This document shows positions 15,807-23,340 of a DNA stretch of 64,000 bases, piece after piece (the first letter of the stretch is position 1; each line of letters opens with the position of its first letter). The notes beneath the pieces were generated by a model that saw nothing but the letters and a program-made list of their open reading frames with translations, was not told the DNA's origin and did not search any database. The translations under genes were made by a program, and so were the position numbers. This DNA is from Chryseomonas sp014190935 (GTDB lineage Bacteria; Pseudomonadota; Gammaproteobacteria; Pseudomonadales; Pseudomonadaceae): the NCBI RefSeq assembly GCF_014190935.1, contig NZ_JACHVV010000001.1, forward strand, positions 1,054,001 to 1,118,000. The letters run 5' to 3'.

Positions 15807-16595
15807 TTATTGCTGGGCGGGGATGGGCTTGAGACCGCTGTCCTCGATCGCCTTGGCGGCGTCCTTCGAGGCCAGATACTGCAGCAGGGCGCGCGCCGCA
15901 TCCGGGTGCGTGCTCTTGCTGACCACGGCGCCGGAATAGAGGGTCATCTTCTGCGCCTGGTCGGGGATCAGGCCGACGATGTCGATGCCCTGCACCGGCT
16001 TCAACTCGCTCAGCTGCTGGAAGCCCAGCTGCGCGTCACCCCGGGCGACGACTTCGCCCACCGGCTCGGCGGGGATCATGCGCGCCTTGGCCTTGAAGGC
16101 ATCGCTCAGCTGCATGCTCGGAAAGAGGATGTGCGCCAGGTAGACGCCGCTGGCGCTGTCGGAATAGGCCACCGACTGGGCGCTTTCCAGGCTCTGCTTG
16201 AAGGCCTCCATGGTGGAGATGTCCGGCTTGGGCGCGCCCTTGCGCACCGCCAGGGCGATGAAGGACTGGCCCAGGTCGACGCGGCTGTCCTTGAGCGCCT
16301 GGCCGTTGGCGACCAGCTTGTCCAGCGCCGAACCCACCATCAGCACCACGTCGGCCGGCTCGTTGCGGGCCAGGCGCTGGGGGATGGCCTGGGGCGTGTC
16401 GCCCATGGACGGCGCGGCGGCGATGTCCAGTTTCACGCCGGTGGCCTTTTCGTAGGCCGGGGCGACTTCGCGGATGGCGCCCATGATGCCGCCCGAACTC
16501 AGCACCGTGAGGGTGGTGACGGGTTGCGCGGCCAGCAGCGGCGTGGAGGCCAGCAGCAGGGCGCCGAGGGCGAGGGTGGGCAGACGTCGAAACAT
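15807..16595 (-). CDS. ais: ModA-like periplasmic protein, probable aconitate isomerase
   Basis: A 262-residue protein with a signal peptide of about 22 residues (LALGALLLASTPLLAAQP) and a molybdate-binding-protein-like fold (TLTVLSSGGIMGAIREVAPA, MGDTPQAIPQRLARNEPADV, FIALAVRKGAPKPDISTMEA). Aconitate isomerase of Pseudomonas sp. WU-0701 is, as I remember, also a 262-residue periplasmic member of this fold and converts trans- to cis-aconitate. Equal length, signal and a tricarboxylate neighbourhood support the same role. There is no ModB/ModC permease or ATPase nearby, which argues against an ABC solute receptor. It is convergent with citMHS and divergent from a two-component system. The alternative is a general anion-binding protein. 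Confidence 0.65.
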   Translation of the reverse strand: MFRRLPTLALGALLLASTPLLAAQPVTTLTVLSSGGIMGAIREVAPAYEKATGVKLDIAAAPSMGDTPQAIPQRLARNEPADVVLMVGSALDKLVANGQALKDSRVDLGQSFIALAVRKGAPKPDISTMEAFKQSLESAQSVAYSDSASGVYLAHILFPSMQLSDAFKAKARMIPAEPVGEVVARGDAQLGFQQLSELKPVQGIDIVGLIPDQAQKMTLYSGAVVSKSTHPDAARALLQYLASKDAAKAIEDSGLKPIPAQQ

Positions 16596-16746
16596 GGTGA
16601 AGACTCCAGGGTGAAAAGACCGACGATAGACCGCGGGCGAGGCGGAAGCGCGTTAGTCCGAATGAAGAAAAATTTAATTTACCGACCTGGGCGTTTTCCC
16701 TAGGGTGTCCGGTCCGCCAGACCGGGCGCCAGATCCAGAGGCCATC

Positions 16747-17424
16747 ATGACCCAGGCTTTGGTCATCGAAGACGACGAGGTGACCGCCCACGCCATCGCC
16801 AGCGAATTGCAGGCGCAAGACTATCAGGTACGCTGGGAGCGCACCGGCCGCGACGGCCTGGCCGCGGCCATCGCCGGTGGCCACGACATCATTACCCTCG
16901 ACCGCATGCTGCCGGACTTCGACGGCCTGACCATCGTCAGCACCCTGCGCGGCCTCGGCATCGCCACCCCGGTGCTGATGCTCAGCGCGCTGTCCGATGT
17001 CGACGAGCGCGTCCGTGGCCTGAGATGCGGCGGTGACGACTACCTGACCAAGCCCTTTTCCCTGGTGGAGATGATGGCGCGGCTGGAGGCGCTGCTCAGG
17101 CGGCCGGCGGCCCAGTCCGCCAGTCACCAATTGCGGGTGGGCGAGCTGACCCTGGACCTGATCGAGAACACCCTGACCCGCGCCGGCGAGGCCATCGCCC
17201 TGCTGCCCACCGAGTTCAAGATCCTCACCTACCTGATGCGCAACGCCGGGCAACTGGTCACTCGCACCATGCTCTTCGAGCAGGTCTGGGGCTATCACTT
17301 CGATCCGGGCACCAACATCATCGACGTGCACATGGGGCGGCTCAGACGCAAGATCGAACGGGCGGGACGGCCGCTGGTGCATACCGTTCGCGGAGCCGGC
17401 TATGTCCTCGTCGTCCCGGACTAG
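16747..17424 (+). CDS. OmpR-family response regulator
   Basis: A 225-residue two-domain regulator. The receiver has the acidic pair EDDE near residues 9-12, the phospho-acceptor D52 (IITLDRMLPDFDG) and K102-type lysine in DDYLTKPFSL. The C-terminal winged helix (LLPTEFKILTYLMRNAGQLV, NIIDVHMGRLRRKIE, VRGAGYVL) is OmpR type. The ATG at 16747 is preferred over an upstream extension because it starts exactly at the receiver. It overlaps the kinase gene by 23 bases, so both are co-translated. The pair lies between the probable aconitate isomerase (divergent) and a D,D-carboxypeptidase (downstream). By position it could act on either, or resemble TctD-type tricarboxylate regulators. Confidence 0.9.
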   Translation: MTQALVIEDDEVTAHAIASELQAQDYQVRWERTGRDGLAAAIAGGHDIITLDRMLPDFDGLTIVSTLRGLGIATPVLMLSALSDVDERVRGLRCGGDDYLTKPFSLVEMMARLEALLRRPAAQSASHQLRVGELTLDLIENTLTRAGEAIALLPTEFKILTYLMRNAGQLVTRTMLFEQVWGYHFDPGTNIIDVHMGRLRRKIERAGRPLVHTVRGAGYVLVVPD

Positions 17425-18775
17425 GCGCTGGCGCTCGGGCAGCAGCCGCCTGCTGGCGCTCTATGCGCTGCTCTTCGTGGCCTGGGGCGCGGTCTTCACC
17501 GGGGTGCTCTACTGGCAGATCTCCGGCTACCTGGGCGCCGTGGCGGAGCGCACCCTGCTGCAGCGGGCGCACTACTACGGCAAGGTGGCCGACGCCGACC
17601 TGCTGGGCGAGTTGCAGGCCAGCGAGGTCTATTCCATGCCCGGCATCGACGCCTACGGCCTGTTCGAGGCCGATGGTCGCCCTATCGCCGGCAACCTGGT
17701 CAAGCTGCTGCGCAACCTGCCGGACGACGGCCAGGTGCACTACCTGCAGCGTGGCCTCAGGACCACCGACGCCCTGGACGAGACGCGCAGCAGCCATGCC
17801 TTTCTGCAGCGCCGCGCCGACGGCCGCATCCTGGTGCTGGCCCGCGATGGCGGCTCCATCTCGGCGGTGGGCGGCATCATCGGCCAGGCGCTGTTCTGGG
17901 GCCTGTCGCTGACGCTGATCCCCGGGCTGGTCGGCTGGCACCTGCTGCGGCGACGACCGCTGCGGCGCGTCGAGCGACTGCAACGCAGCCTGGAACGGAT
18001 CGTCGCCGGTCACCTGGAAGAACGCCTGCCGCTGTCGCCGCGGCACGACGAGCTGGACATGCTGGCCGATGCGGTCAATACCACCCTGGCGCAGCTGGAG
18101 CGCTCGATGCACGAGGTGAAGGGCGTCTGCGACGGCATCGCCCATGACCTGCGCACCCCGCTGACCCGGCTGCGCGCGCGCCTGCACCAGCTGCAGCAGT
18201 TGCCGCTGGCCGAACCCCAGGCCGACAGCCTCGGCGAGGCGCTGGCCGAGACCGAAGCCATCATGTCGCGCTTCCAGGGGCTTCTGCGCATCTCCGAGCT
18301 GGAGGACACTCGGCGGCGTATGGCCTTCGCGCCCCTGGACCTGGCGGCGCTGCTGCGCCAGGCCCATGACTTCTACGAACCCCTGGCCCAGGAAAAGGCT
18401 CAGACCCTGAGCCTGGAACTGGGCGAGGATCTACCGGAGGTGCAGGGTGACGCCGAGTTGCTGTTCGAGGCGCTGGTCAATCTGCTCGACAACGCCCTCA
18501 AGTTCGCCTCCGAGGGCGGCCGGGTGCGCCTGGTGGCGCGCGCGGTCGGCCTGACGGTGCGCATCGAGGTGGTCGACGACGGCCCCGGCATTCCCGAGGC
18601 CGAGCGCGAGAGTGTGTTGCGCCGGCTCTATCGCGGCGATGCCAGTCGCCAGCAACCGGGCTATGGCCTGGGCCTGTCGCTGGTGGCGGCCATCGTCCGC
18701 CTGCATGGCTTCAGCCTGAGCATCGAGGCGGCCGAGCTGGCGGGCGCCCGGGTGGTCATCACCAGCGCCGGCTGA
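17402..18775 (+). CDS. sensor histidine kinase partner of the OmpR-type regulator
   Basis: A 457-residue membrane kinase: helix at about 14-40, a periplasmic sensor loop to about 155, a second helix at about 160-182 (ISAVGGIIGQALFWGLSLTL), HAMP, HisKA with H248 in CDGIAHDLRTPLTRLRARL, and HATPase (NLLDNALKFASEGG, DDGPGIPEAERESV, GYGLGLSLVAAIV). All catalytic boxes are present. The periplasmic loop is small (about 115 residues) with no recognisable ligand fold. The GTG/ATG context is tight because the gene starts inside the regulator gene. A short hairpin with eight Ts follows its stop, so the downstream carboxypeptidase probably has its own promoter. Confidence 0.9.
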   Translation: MSSSSRTRRWRSGSSRLLALYALLFVAWGAVFTGVLYWQISGYLGAVAERTLLQRAHYYGKVADADLLGELQASEVYSMPGIDAYGLFEADGRPIAGNLVKLLRNLPDDGQVHYLQRGLRTTDALDETRSSHAFLQRRADGRILVLARDGGSISAVGGIIGQALFWGLSLTLIPGLVGWHLLRRRPLRRVERLQRSLERIVAGHLEERLPLSPRHDELDMLADAVNTTLAQLERSMHEVKGVCDGIAHDLRTPLTRLRARLHQLQQLPLAEPQADSLGEALAETEAIMSRFQGLLRISELEDTRRRMAFAPLDLAALLRQAHDFYEPLAQEKAQTLSLELGEDLPEVQGDAELLFEALVNLLDNALKFASEGGRVRLVARAVGLTVRIEVVDDGPGIPEAERESVLRRLYRGDASRQQPGYGLGLSLVAAIVRLHGFSLSIEAAELAGARVVITSAG

Positions 18776-18799
18776 AGGGCGCCTTCCTAAATTTTTTTT
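18774..18799 (+). terminator. terminator after the two-component operon
   Basis: GAAGG (18774-18778) and CCTTC (18782-18786) form a short hairpin with a GCG loop, overlapping the kinase stop, followed by TAAA and a run of eight Ts to 18799. The stem is weak, the T run is strong. Confidence 0.5.
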
Positions 18800-18876
18800 C
18801 ACTTTGCTTCATTTGAGCCCGGGGCAGGGCGCTCCCAGGATGGCGGGCCCTTGCCGCCACACCGGATCTGCCGCTC

Positions 18877-20055
18877 GTGAAACACCCCTTGCTACTGGGC
18901 TTCGCCGCCCTGGGTCTCGCCTGGCTCGGCCAGGTCGAGGCCGCGCCCGCCGCTGCACCCGCCGCCACCGTGCTGATTCCTTCGCCGCCCCAGCTCTCGG
19001 CCAAGGCCTGGGTGCTGATGGATGCCACCACCGGCCAGGTGATCGCCGAAGAGAATGCCCACGAGCACCTGCCGCCGGCCAGCCTGACCAAGCTGATGAC
19101 CGTCTATGTGGCGACCCGCGACATCCAGGCCGGCCAGCTCAAGGCCGATGACCCGGTCACCGTCAGCGAACACGCCTGGCGCACCGAAGGCTCGCGGATG
19201 TTTCTCGATCCGCGCAGCCAGGTGTCGGTGCACGATCTCCTGCAGGGCATCGTCATCGACTCGGGCAACGATGCCAGCGTGGCCCTGGCCGAGCACATCG
19301 CCGGCAGCAACGAGAGCTTCGCCAGTCTGATGAACGCCACGGCGCAGCGCCTCGGCCTGCACGACAGTCACTTCATGAATCCCACCGGGCTGCCCGACCC
19401 CGAGCACTTTTCCTCGCCCTACGACATGGCGCTGCTAGCCCGCGCCATCATCCAGGACGAGTCGGCCTACTATGAGCTCTATGCCAAAAAGCATTTCACC
19501 TGGAACGGCATCCGCCAGCCCAATCGTAACCTGCTGCTGTGGCGTGATCACACCGTGGACGGCCTCAAGACCGGGCATACCGAGGCGGCCGGCTACTGCA
19601 TGGTCACCTCGGCGCTGCGCGACGGACGCCGGCTGATCACCGCGGTGTTCGGCTCCAATTCCATCAACAACCGCGCGGCGGACACCCAGAAGCTGCTGAC
19701 CTACGGCTATCGCTTCTTCGACAACCTGAGCCTCGACAAGGCCGGCGTCGCCCTGGGCACCCCGGCGATCTGGGAGGGCAAGCAGGCGACCTTGCCGGTG
19801 GGCGTGACCGAGGACGTGGTGCTGACCCGCCCCAAGGGCCAGCAACCGCCCGAGCGCCGCCTGGTACTGAACGAGCCGCTGGTGGCGCCCATCGCGCAGG
19901 GCGCGGTGGTCGGCCGCCTGGAGCTGGTGGAGGGCGACCGCCTCCTGCAGACCCGCCCGCTGGTGGCCCTGGAGGCCGTGGAGCAGGGCGGCTGGTGGTC
20001 GCGCTGGCCCGAGCACCTCTACCGGCTGGTGCTGCACTGGTTCGGCCGGGTCTGA
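18877..20055 (+). CDS. dac: D-alanyl-D-alanine carboxypeptidase (PBP5/6 type)
   Basis: A 392-residue low-molecular-weight penicillin-binding protein that trims the terminal D-Ala of peptidoglycan pentapeptides. It has a signal peptide (to about residue 23), the three active-site motifs S69-L-T-K72, S129-G-N131 and K231-T-G233, and a C-terminal beta-rich domain ending in a short amphipathic segment (LYRLVLHWFGRV) that usually attaches the enzyme to the inner-membrane surface. The start is GTG at 18877. It lies 101 bp after a two-component system. Direct control by that system is possible, since the promoter region has TTCACTT and TTCATTT ten bases apart, an OmpR-like direct repeat. Length is usual for DacA/DacC. 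Confidence 0.9.
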   Translation: MKHPLLLGFAALGLAWLGQVEAAPAAAPAATVLIPSPPQLSAKAWVLMDATTGQVIAEENAHEHLPPASLTKLMTVYVATRDIQAGQLKADDPVTVSEHAWRTEGSRMFLDPRSQVSVHDLLQGIVIDSGNDASVALAEHIAGSNESFASLMNATAQRLGLHDSHFMNPTGLPDPEHFSSPYDMALLARAIIQDESAYYELYAKKHFTWNGIRQPNRNLLLWRDHTVDGLKTGHTEAAGYCMVTSALRDGRRLITAVFGSNSINNRAADTQKLLTYGYRFFDNLSLDKAGVALGTPAIWEGKQATLPVGVTEDVVLTRPKGQQPPERRLVLNEPLVAPIAQGAVVGRLELVEGDRLLQTRPLVALEAVEQGGWWSRWPEHLYRLVLHWFGRV

Positions 20056-20070
20056 TCCGCGTGGGCGGAC

Positions 20071-21036
20071 TCAGGCCGCCTGCTGCAGGTGCTCGCGCAG
20101 AAAGGCGTTCATCCGCTCCAGGGTCCAGCGCACGCCTGGCAGCGCCCCGAGCATCTCGATGAAGCCATGGATCATGCCCGGCAGCTCGTGATACTCCACG
20201 GCGTTGCCGGCGCCGATCAGCGCCTGGGCATAGAGGCGGGCGTCATCGCGCAGGGCGTCGCATTCGGCGCCAAAGATCAGCGCCGGCGGCAGGTCGGCGT
20301 GGGAGGCGGCATGGAGCGGCGAGACGCGCGGATCGCGGGTGTCCACGTCCTGGAGATACATCCCGGAGAAGTAATCCATCATCGGCCGGGTCAGCGGCGG
20401 GACCTCGGCGTTCTCGATGCGCGAGGGGTGATTCCAGGCCTCGGGCGTGTTGTCGACGCCGGGGTAGATCAGCACCTGGGCCTTGAGCCTGAGCGGTCCT
20501 TCGCGCAGGTGCAGCGCGGCCATGGCCGCCAGGCCGCCGCCGGCGCTGTCGCCGGCCACGGCGACGCGATCGAGATCGAGGTGGAGAGCACTGCCGGCCT
20601 CGGCCAGCCAGTGCAGGGCGGCCAGCACATCGTCGGGGCTCGCCGGTGCCGGATGTTCGGGGGCGAGGGCATAGTGCACCGCCAGCACCGCATAGCCGGT
20701 ACCCAGGGCGATCTGCCGGCAGAGCGAGTCATGGCTGTCCAGGTCGCCGATCACCCAGCCACCGCCGTGCAGATAGACCACCAGCGGGCGGGGTTGATCG
20801 TCTTCCGCATAGGGGCGATAGAGGCGCAGCGGGATGGGGCCGAGCGGACCGGGAGCGCTGAGCTCGTCCACCCGCGCTACCGCTGCCGGCGGCAGGCCGA
20901 GGGCGCGATTCAGCTGCACATAGGCGGCGCGCGCCTGCGCCGGGGTGAGGCTGTCCAGCGGCGGCTGCGGGTGGGCGGCCAGCTGCGCCAGCAGGCCGGC
21001 AACCTCGGGAGTGAGGCGCGCGAAGACGTCGGGCAT
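20071..21036 (-). CDS. alpha/beta hydrolase, hormone-sensitive-lipase type esterase
   Basis: A 321-residue carboxylesterase of bacterial family IV (HSL). The oxyanion-hole motif H90-GGG, nucleophile S164 in AGDSAGGG, D260 in FGAECDALRDD and H290 in GMIHGFIE make a complete catalytic set. No signal peptide, so cytoplasmic. The ATG at 21034-21036 begins MPDVFARLTPEVAGL, the normal N-terminal cap of the family; the frame is open further upstream but without similarity. Short-chain acyl esters are the expected substrates. It is divergent from a LuxR-type regulator, with two repeated elements in between, and close to an SphA-like outer-membrane channel, which suggests uptake and hydrolysis of a hydrophobic ester (inference). 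Confidence 0.88.
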   Translation of the reverse strand: MPDVFARLTPEVAGLLAQLAAHPQPPLDSLTPAQARAAYVQLNRALGLPPAAVARVDELSAPGPLGPIPLRLYRPYAEDDQPRPLVVYLHGGGWVIGDLDSHDSLCRQIALGTGYAVLAVHYALAPEHPAPASPDDVLAALHWLAEAGSALHLDLDRVAVAGDSAGGGLAAMAALHLREGPLRLKAQVLIYPGVDNTPEAWNHPSRIENAEVPPLTRPMMDYFSGMYLQDVDTRDPRVSPLHAASHADLPPALIFGAECDALRDDARLYAQALIGAGNAVEYHELPGMIHGFIEMLGALPGVRWTLERMNAFLREHLQQAA

Positions 21037-21112
21037 GGGGCTTCTCCTGTGGTCCCGGGCGCCAGGATGGAGGCCGGGTCGCCGCCAGCCTCGCCGGAGC
21101 GTTCGGGCGGGT

Positions 21113-21132
21113 CTATCGATCAGATGAACGAT
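21113..21132 (+). repeat. repeat element copy 1 (CTATC-N8-GAACGAT)
   Basis: First of two 20-bp bipartite elements with identical outer blocks CTATC and GAACGAT, in the divergent region between the esterase and the LuxR-type regulator. A likely regulator-binding site. Confidence 0.5.
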
Positions 21133-21197
21133 GGCAGCGGGCGTTGGACCGCGGCGCGCGCGCGGCCGTTGCGCGGGCCCGCCCGTAGCAGAGGCCG

Positions 21198-21223
21198 GCC
21201 TATCCTGCATCTGAACGATAGGC
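21198..21223 (+). repeat. repeat element copy 2, extended to an inverted repeat
   Basis: Second CTATC-N8-GAACGAT element (21200-21219), 87 bp from the first. Here the ends extend to a perfect 7-bp inverted repeat, GCCTATC (21198-21204) and GATAGGC (21217-21223). Confidence 0.5.
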
Positions 21224-21313
21224 GCGCCGCTGCGGTACGGTAGACTCGGACCCAAGCCAGGCCCCGCCAGGGGGCCGGCATCCTACCCAGACAATCAAAA
21301 CAATGGGGGTAGC

Positions 21314-22306
21314 ATGGATCAGTCAGCCGTCGTTTCCTGCAGTGTGCCCAGCGACGTGGTGGCGCGCTTCAGCCAGGTCGTCCTGGCGCTGCAAGCCCGC
21401 CTGCGGGGCGGGGCCATCACCGAATTCCATGCCCAGGCCCTGGAGCAGTTGCAGCGCCTGGTCGCCTTCGACAAGGCCTGGTGGGGCAACTCCGCCTGGC
21501 GCGACGGCGTCCCCGTGGCGCACAGCACCTTCCTGCTGGGGCTGCCCGGCAGCTATACCCGCGAATGGGATGCCCTCAAGGCCGACGACCGCGGCCTCGG
21601 CGACCTGCATCAGGAGCAGGGCCGCTGCCAGCTGTTCGATTGCCGGAACGAAGCGGCCGCGCCGACCCTGGCCGCCCTGGGGCGGCGGTATGGCCTGGAC
21701 CACGGCCTGCGCATCGTACTCACCGATGACCAGACCCGCCTGGGCGTGCATCTCACGCTGTTCCGCGACGACCCTGCCACGCCCTTCACCATCCTGGAAT
21801 GCCAGCTGGTGGAATGGCTGATGCCACACCTGCTGCATGCCGAGCGCGAGAGTTGCCTGCGCACCCTGGCGACCCTTAGGGACAGCCAGGGCAGCTTCGA
21901 CGAACTGGCCCTGGCGGTGTGCGATCGCTATGGCGTGCTGCTGTCCATGGAGCCTGGCTTCGCCGCCCTGCTGGCCGGGGAGTGGGAGGGCTGGCAGGGC
22001 AATCGCCTGCCGACCGCCTGTGATCCCCAGGGCCCCTACCAGGGACGCATCCTGCAACTCGACGCCCAGCCGCTGGGCGACCTGCTGCTGCTCAAGGCGC
22101 GCCGGCGCAGTTCGGCGGAACGCCTCAGTGCCCGCGAATTGGAAGTGGCCCAGTGCTTCGCCCTTGGCCAGACCTACAAGGAAGTCGCCCGCAGCCTGGG
22201 CATGGCGCCGGCCACGGTACGCCATCACCTGAGGCGCATCTACGAGAAGCTTGGCGTCAACCGCAAGGCGCAGATCGCGCAACAGGTCGCCGCCGCGCCG
22301 GACTGA
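21314..22306 (+). CDS. LuxR-type transcriptional regulator
   Basis: A 330-residue protein with a C-terminal LuxR/FixJ HTH (LSARELEVAQCFALGQTYKE, SLGMAPATVRHHLRRIYEKL, GVNRKAQIAQQV). The N-terminal 260 residues show no receiver Asp pattern and no clear autoinducer-binding tryptophan/aspartate set, so it is an unassigned sensor type. The ATG at 21314 follows GGGGGT by five bases. It is divergent from the HSL esterase and 92 bp upstream of an SphA-like channel gene, with a strong hairpin between. It probably controls both neighbours; the two CTATC-N8-GAACGAT elements upstream are candidate targets. Confidence 0.85.
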   Translation: MDQSAVVSCSVPSDVVARFSQVVLALQARLRGGAITEFHAQALEQLQRLVAFDKAWWGNSAWRDGVPVAHSTFLLGLPGSYTREWDALKADDRGLGDLHQEQGRCQLFDCRNEAAAPTLAALGRRYGLDHGLRIVLTDDQTRLGVHLTLFRDDPATPFTILECQLVEWLMPHLLHAERESCLRTLATLRDSQGSFDELALAVCDRYGVLLSMEPGFAALLAGEWEGWQGNRLPTACDPQGPYQGRILQLDAQPLGDLLLLKARRRSSAERLSARELEVAQCFALGQTYKEVARSLGMAPATVRHHLRRIYEKLGVNRKAQIAQQVAAAPD

Positions 22307-22333
22307 TCTCCCCCCTCTGATCCCCACGCCAAG

Positions 22334-22356
22334 ACCGGGCGCCCCGCGCGCCCGGT
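22334..22356 (+). terminator. hairpin between LuxR-type and SphA-like genes
   Basis: Perfect 9-bp arms ACCGGGCGC (22334-22342) and GCGCCCGGT (22348-22356) with a five-base loop, 28 bases after the regulator stop. No T run. It could end the regulator transcript or lower read-through into the channel gene. Confidence 0.55.
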
Positions 22357-22398
22357 GAGGCCTCGCTCGCCCGCTCGAAAGCCCTGAGGAATCCCGCC

Positions 22399-23331
22399 AT
22401 GCCGTCTATGCCCGGAATGCTGACCCGCGCCGCCGTCCTGTCGCTCGCGGCGCTAGCCGCCACCACCCACGCCACCGAGAAGGGCATGCCGACCACCGCT
22501 GCCGGGATGCAGGACTTCGGTGCCGGCTTCATGCCGCCGTCGACGCCCGTCGGCACTTTTGGCCTGCGCTTCAGCGATTACCAGGCGCGGGTGATCAAGG
22601 ACAGCCATGGCCGGGACGACGGCAACGACTTCAACATCAACGTCCTGGCCATCGGCCTGGCCTATCTGCGCATGACCGACAGGCAGCTGTTCGGCGCGCG
22701 CTACGGCTTCGGCGCGGTCTCGGTGTTCTTTCGCATGGATGCCGACCTCGGCATCAACGCCGGTGGGCAGCGGGTGTTCAGCGACAGCGCCGAGCTGTTC
22801 CGCCCGGCCGACCTGCAGCTGATCCCGCTGATCCTCGCCTGGGAGCCGGCGCCCGGCGTGGGCATCAACACCCAGCTGTCGATCCAGGCGCCCACTGGCG
22901 ACTATGACAAGAATCGCCTGGTCAGTCCGGGGACCAACCACTGGACGGTCTCGCCGATCTTCAATGCCAGCTACATCAGCCCGAGCGGGCTGGAGCTCTC
23001 GTCCAGCTTCCAGGTCGACATCAATGCGCGCAACTCGGCCACCGACTACCGCAGCGGGGTGGAGTATCGCCACGAGTTCGCCGTCGGCCAGCACGTCGGT
23101 CCCTGGACGGCGGGGGTGGGCGGCTACTACTACCGCCAGCTCAGCGACGACGACGCCCCCGGCGTGACCCGCGGCAATCGCGCCCGGACCCTGGCGCTGG
23201 GTCCGGCGCTTAGCTTCTTCGACCCCGCCTCGGGATTGCCGGCCATCTGGCTGCACGCCTACAAGGAGTTCGAGACGCGCAACCGGGCGGAGGGCTATAC
23301 GGTAGCGCTGAAGATCGGCGCCAGCTTCTAG
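22399..23331 (+). CDS. SphA/MetA-pathway-type outer-membrane channel
   Basis: A 310-residue predicted outer-membrane beta-barrel. The signal peptide runs to about residue 26 (AALAATTHATEKG). After it come alternating strands with the conserved start GMQDFGAGFMPPSTPVGTFG, the central NTQLSIQAPTGDYDKNRLVS and the C-terminal aromatic end (ALKIGASF). This is the pattern of the 'phenol MetA degradation' family, which includes SphA and proposed channels for aromatic or hydrophobic substrates. The family's transport role is itself mostly inferred. It sits behind the LuxR-type regulator and near the HSL esterase, so the three may form an uptake/hydrolysis set. Its end is 10 bp from the convergent hybrid kinase. 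Confidence 0.75.
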   Translation: MPSMPGMLTRAAVLSLAALAATTHATEKGMPTTAAGMQDFGAGFMPPSTPVGTFGLRFSDYQARVIKDSHGRDDGNDFNINVLAIGLAYLRMTDRQLFGARYGFGAVSVFFRMDADLGINAGGQRVFSDSAELFRPADLQLIPLILAWEPAPGVGINTQLSIQAPTGDYDKNRLVSPGTNHWTVSPIFNASYISPSGLELSSSFQVDINARNSATDYRSGVEYRHEFAVGQHVGPWTAGVGGYYYRQLSDDDAPGVTRGNRARTLALGPALSFFDPASGLPAIWLHAYKEFETRNRAEGYTVALKIGASF

Positions 23332-23340
23332 CGGGGCGGG

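Noticed and set aside
16447..16595. Molybdate ABC transporter assignment (modA)
   Set aside because: No modB or modC in the neighbourhood, and the tricarboxylate context fits aconitate isomerase better.
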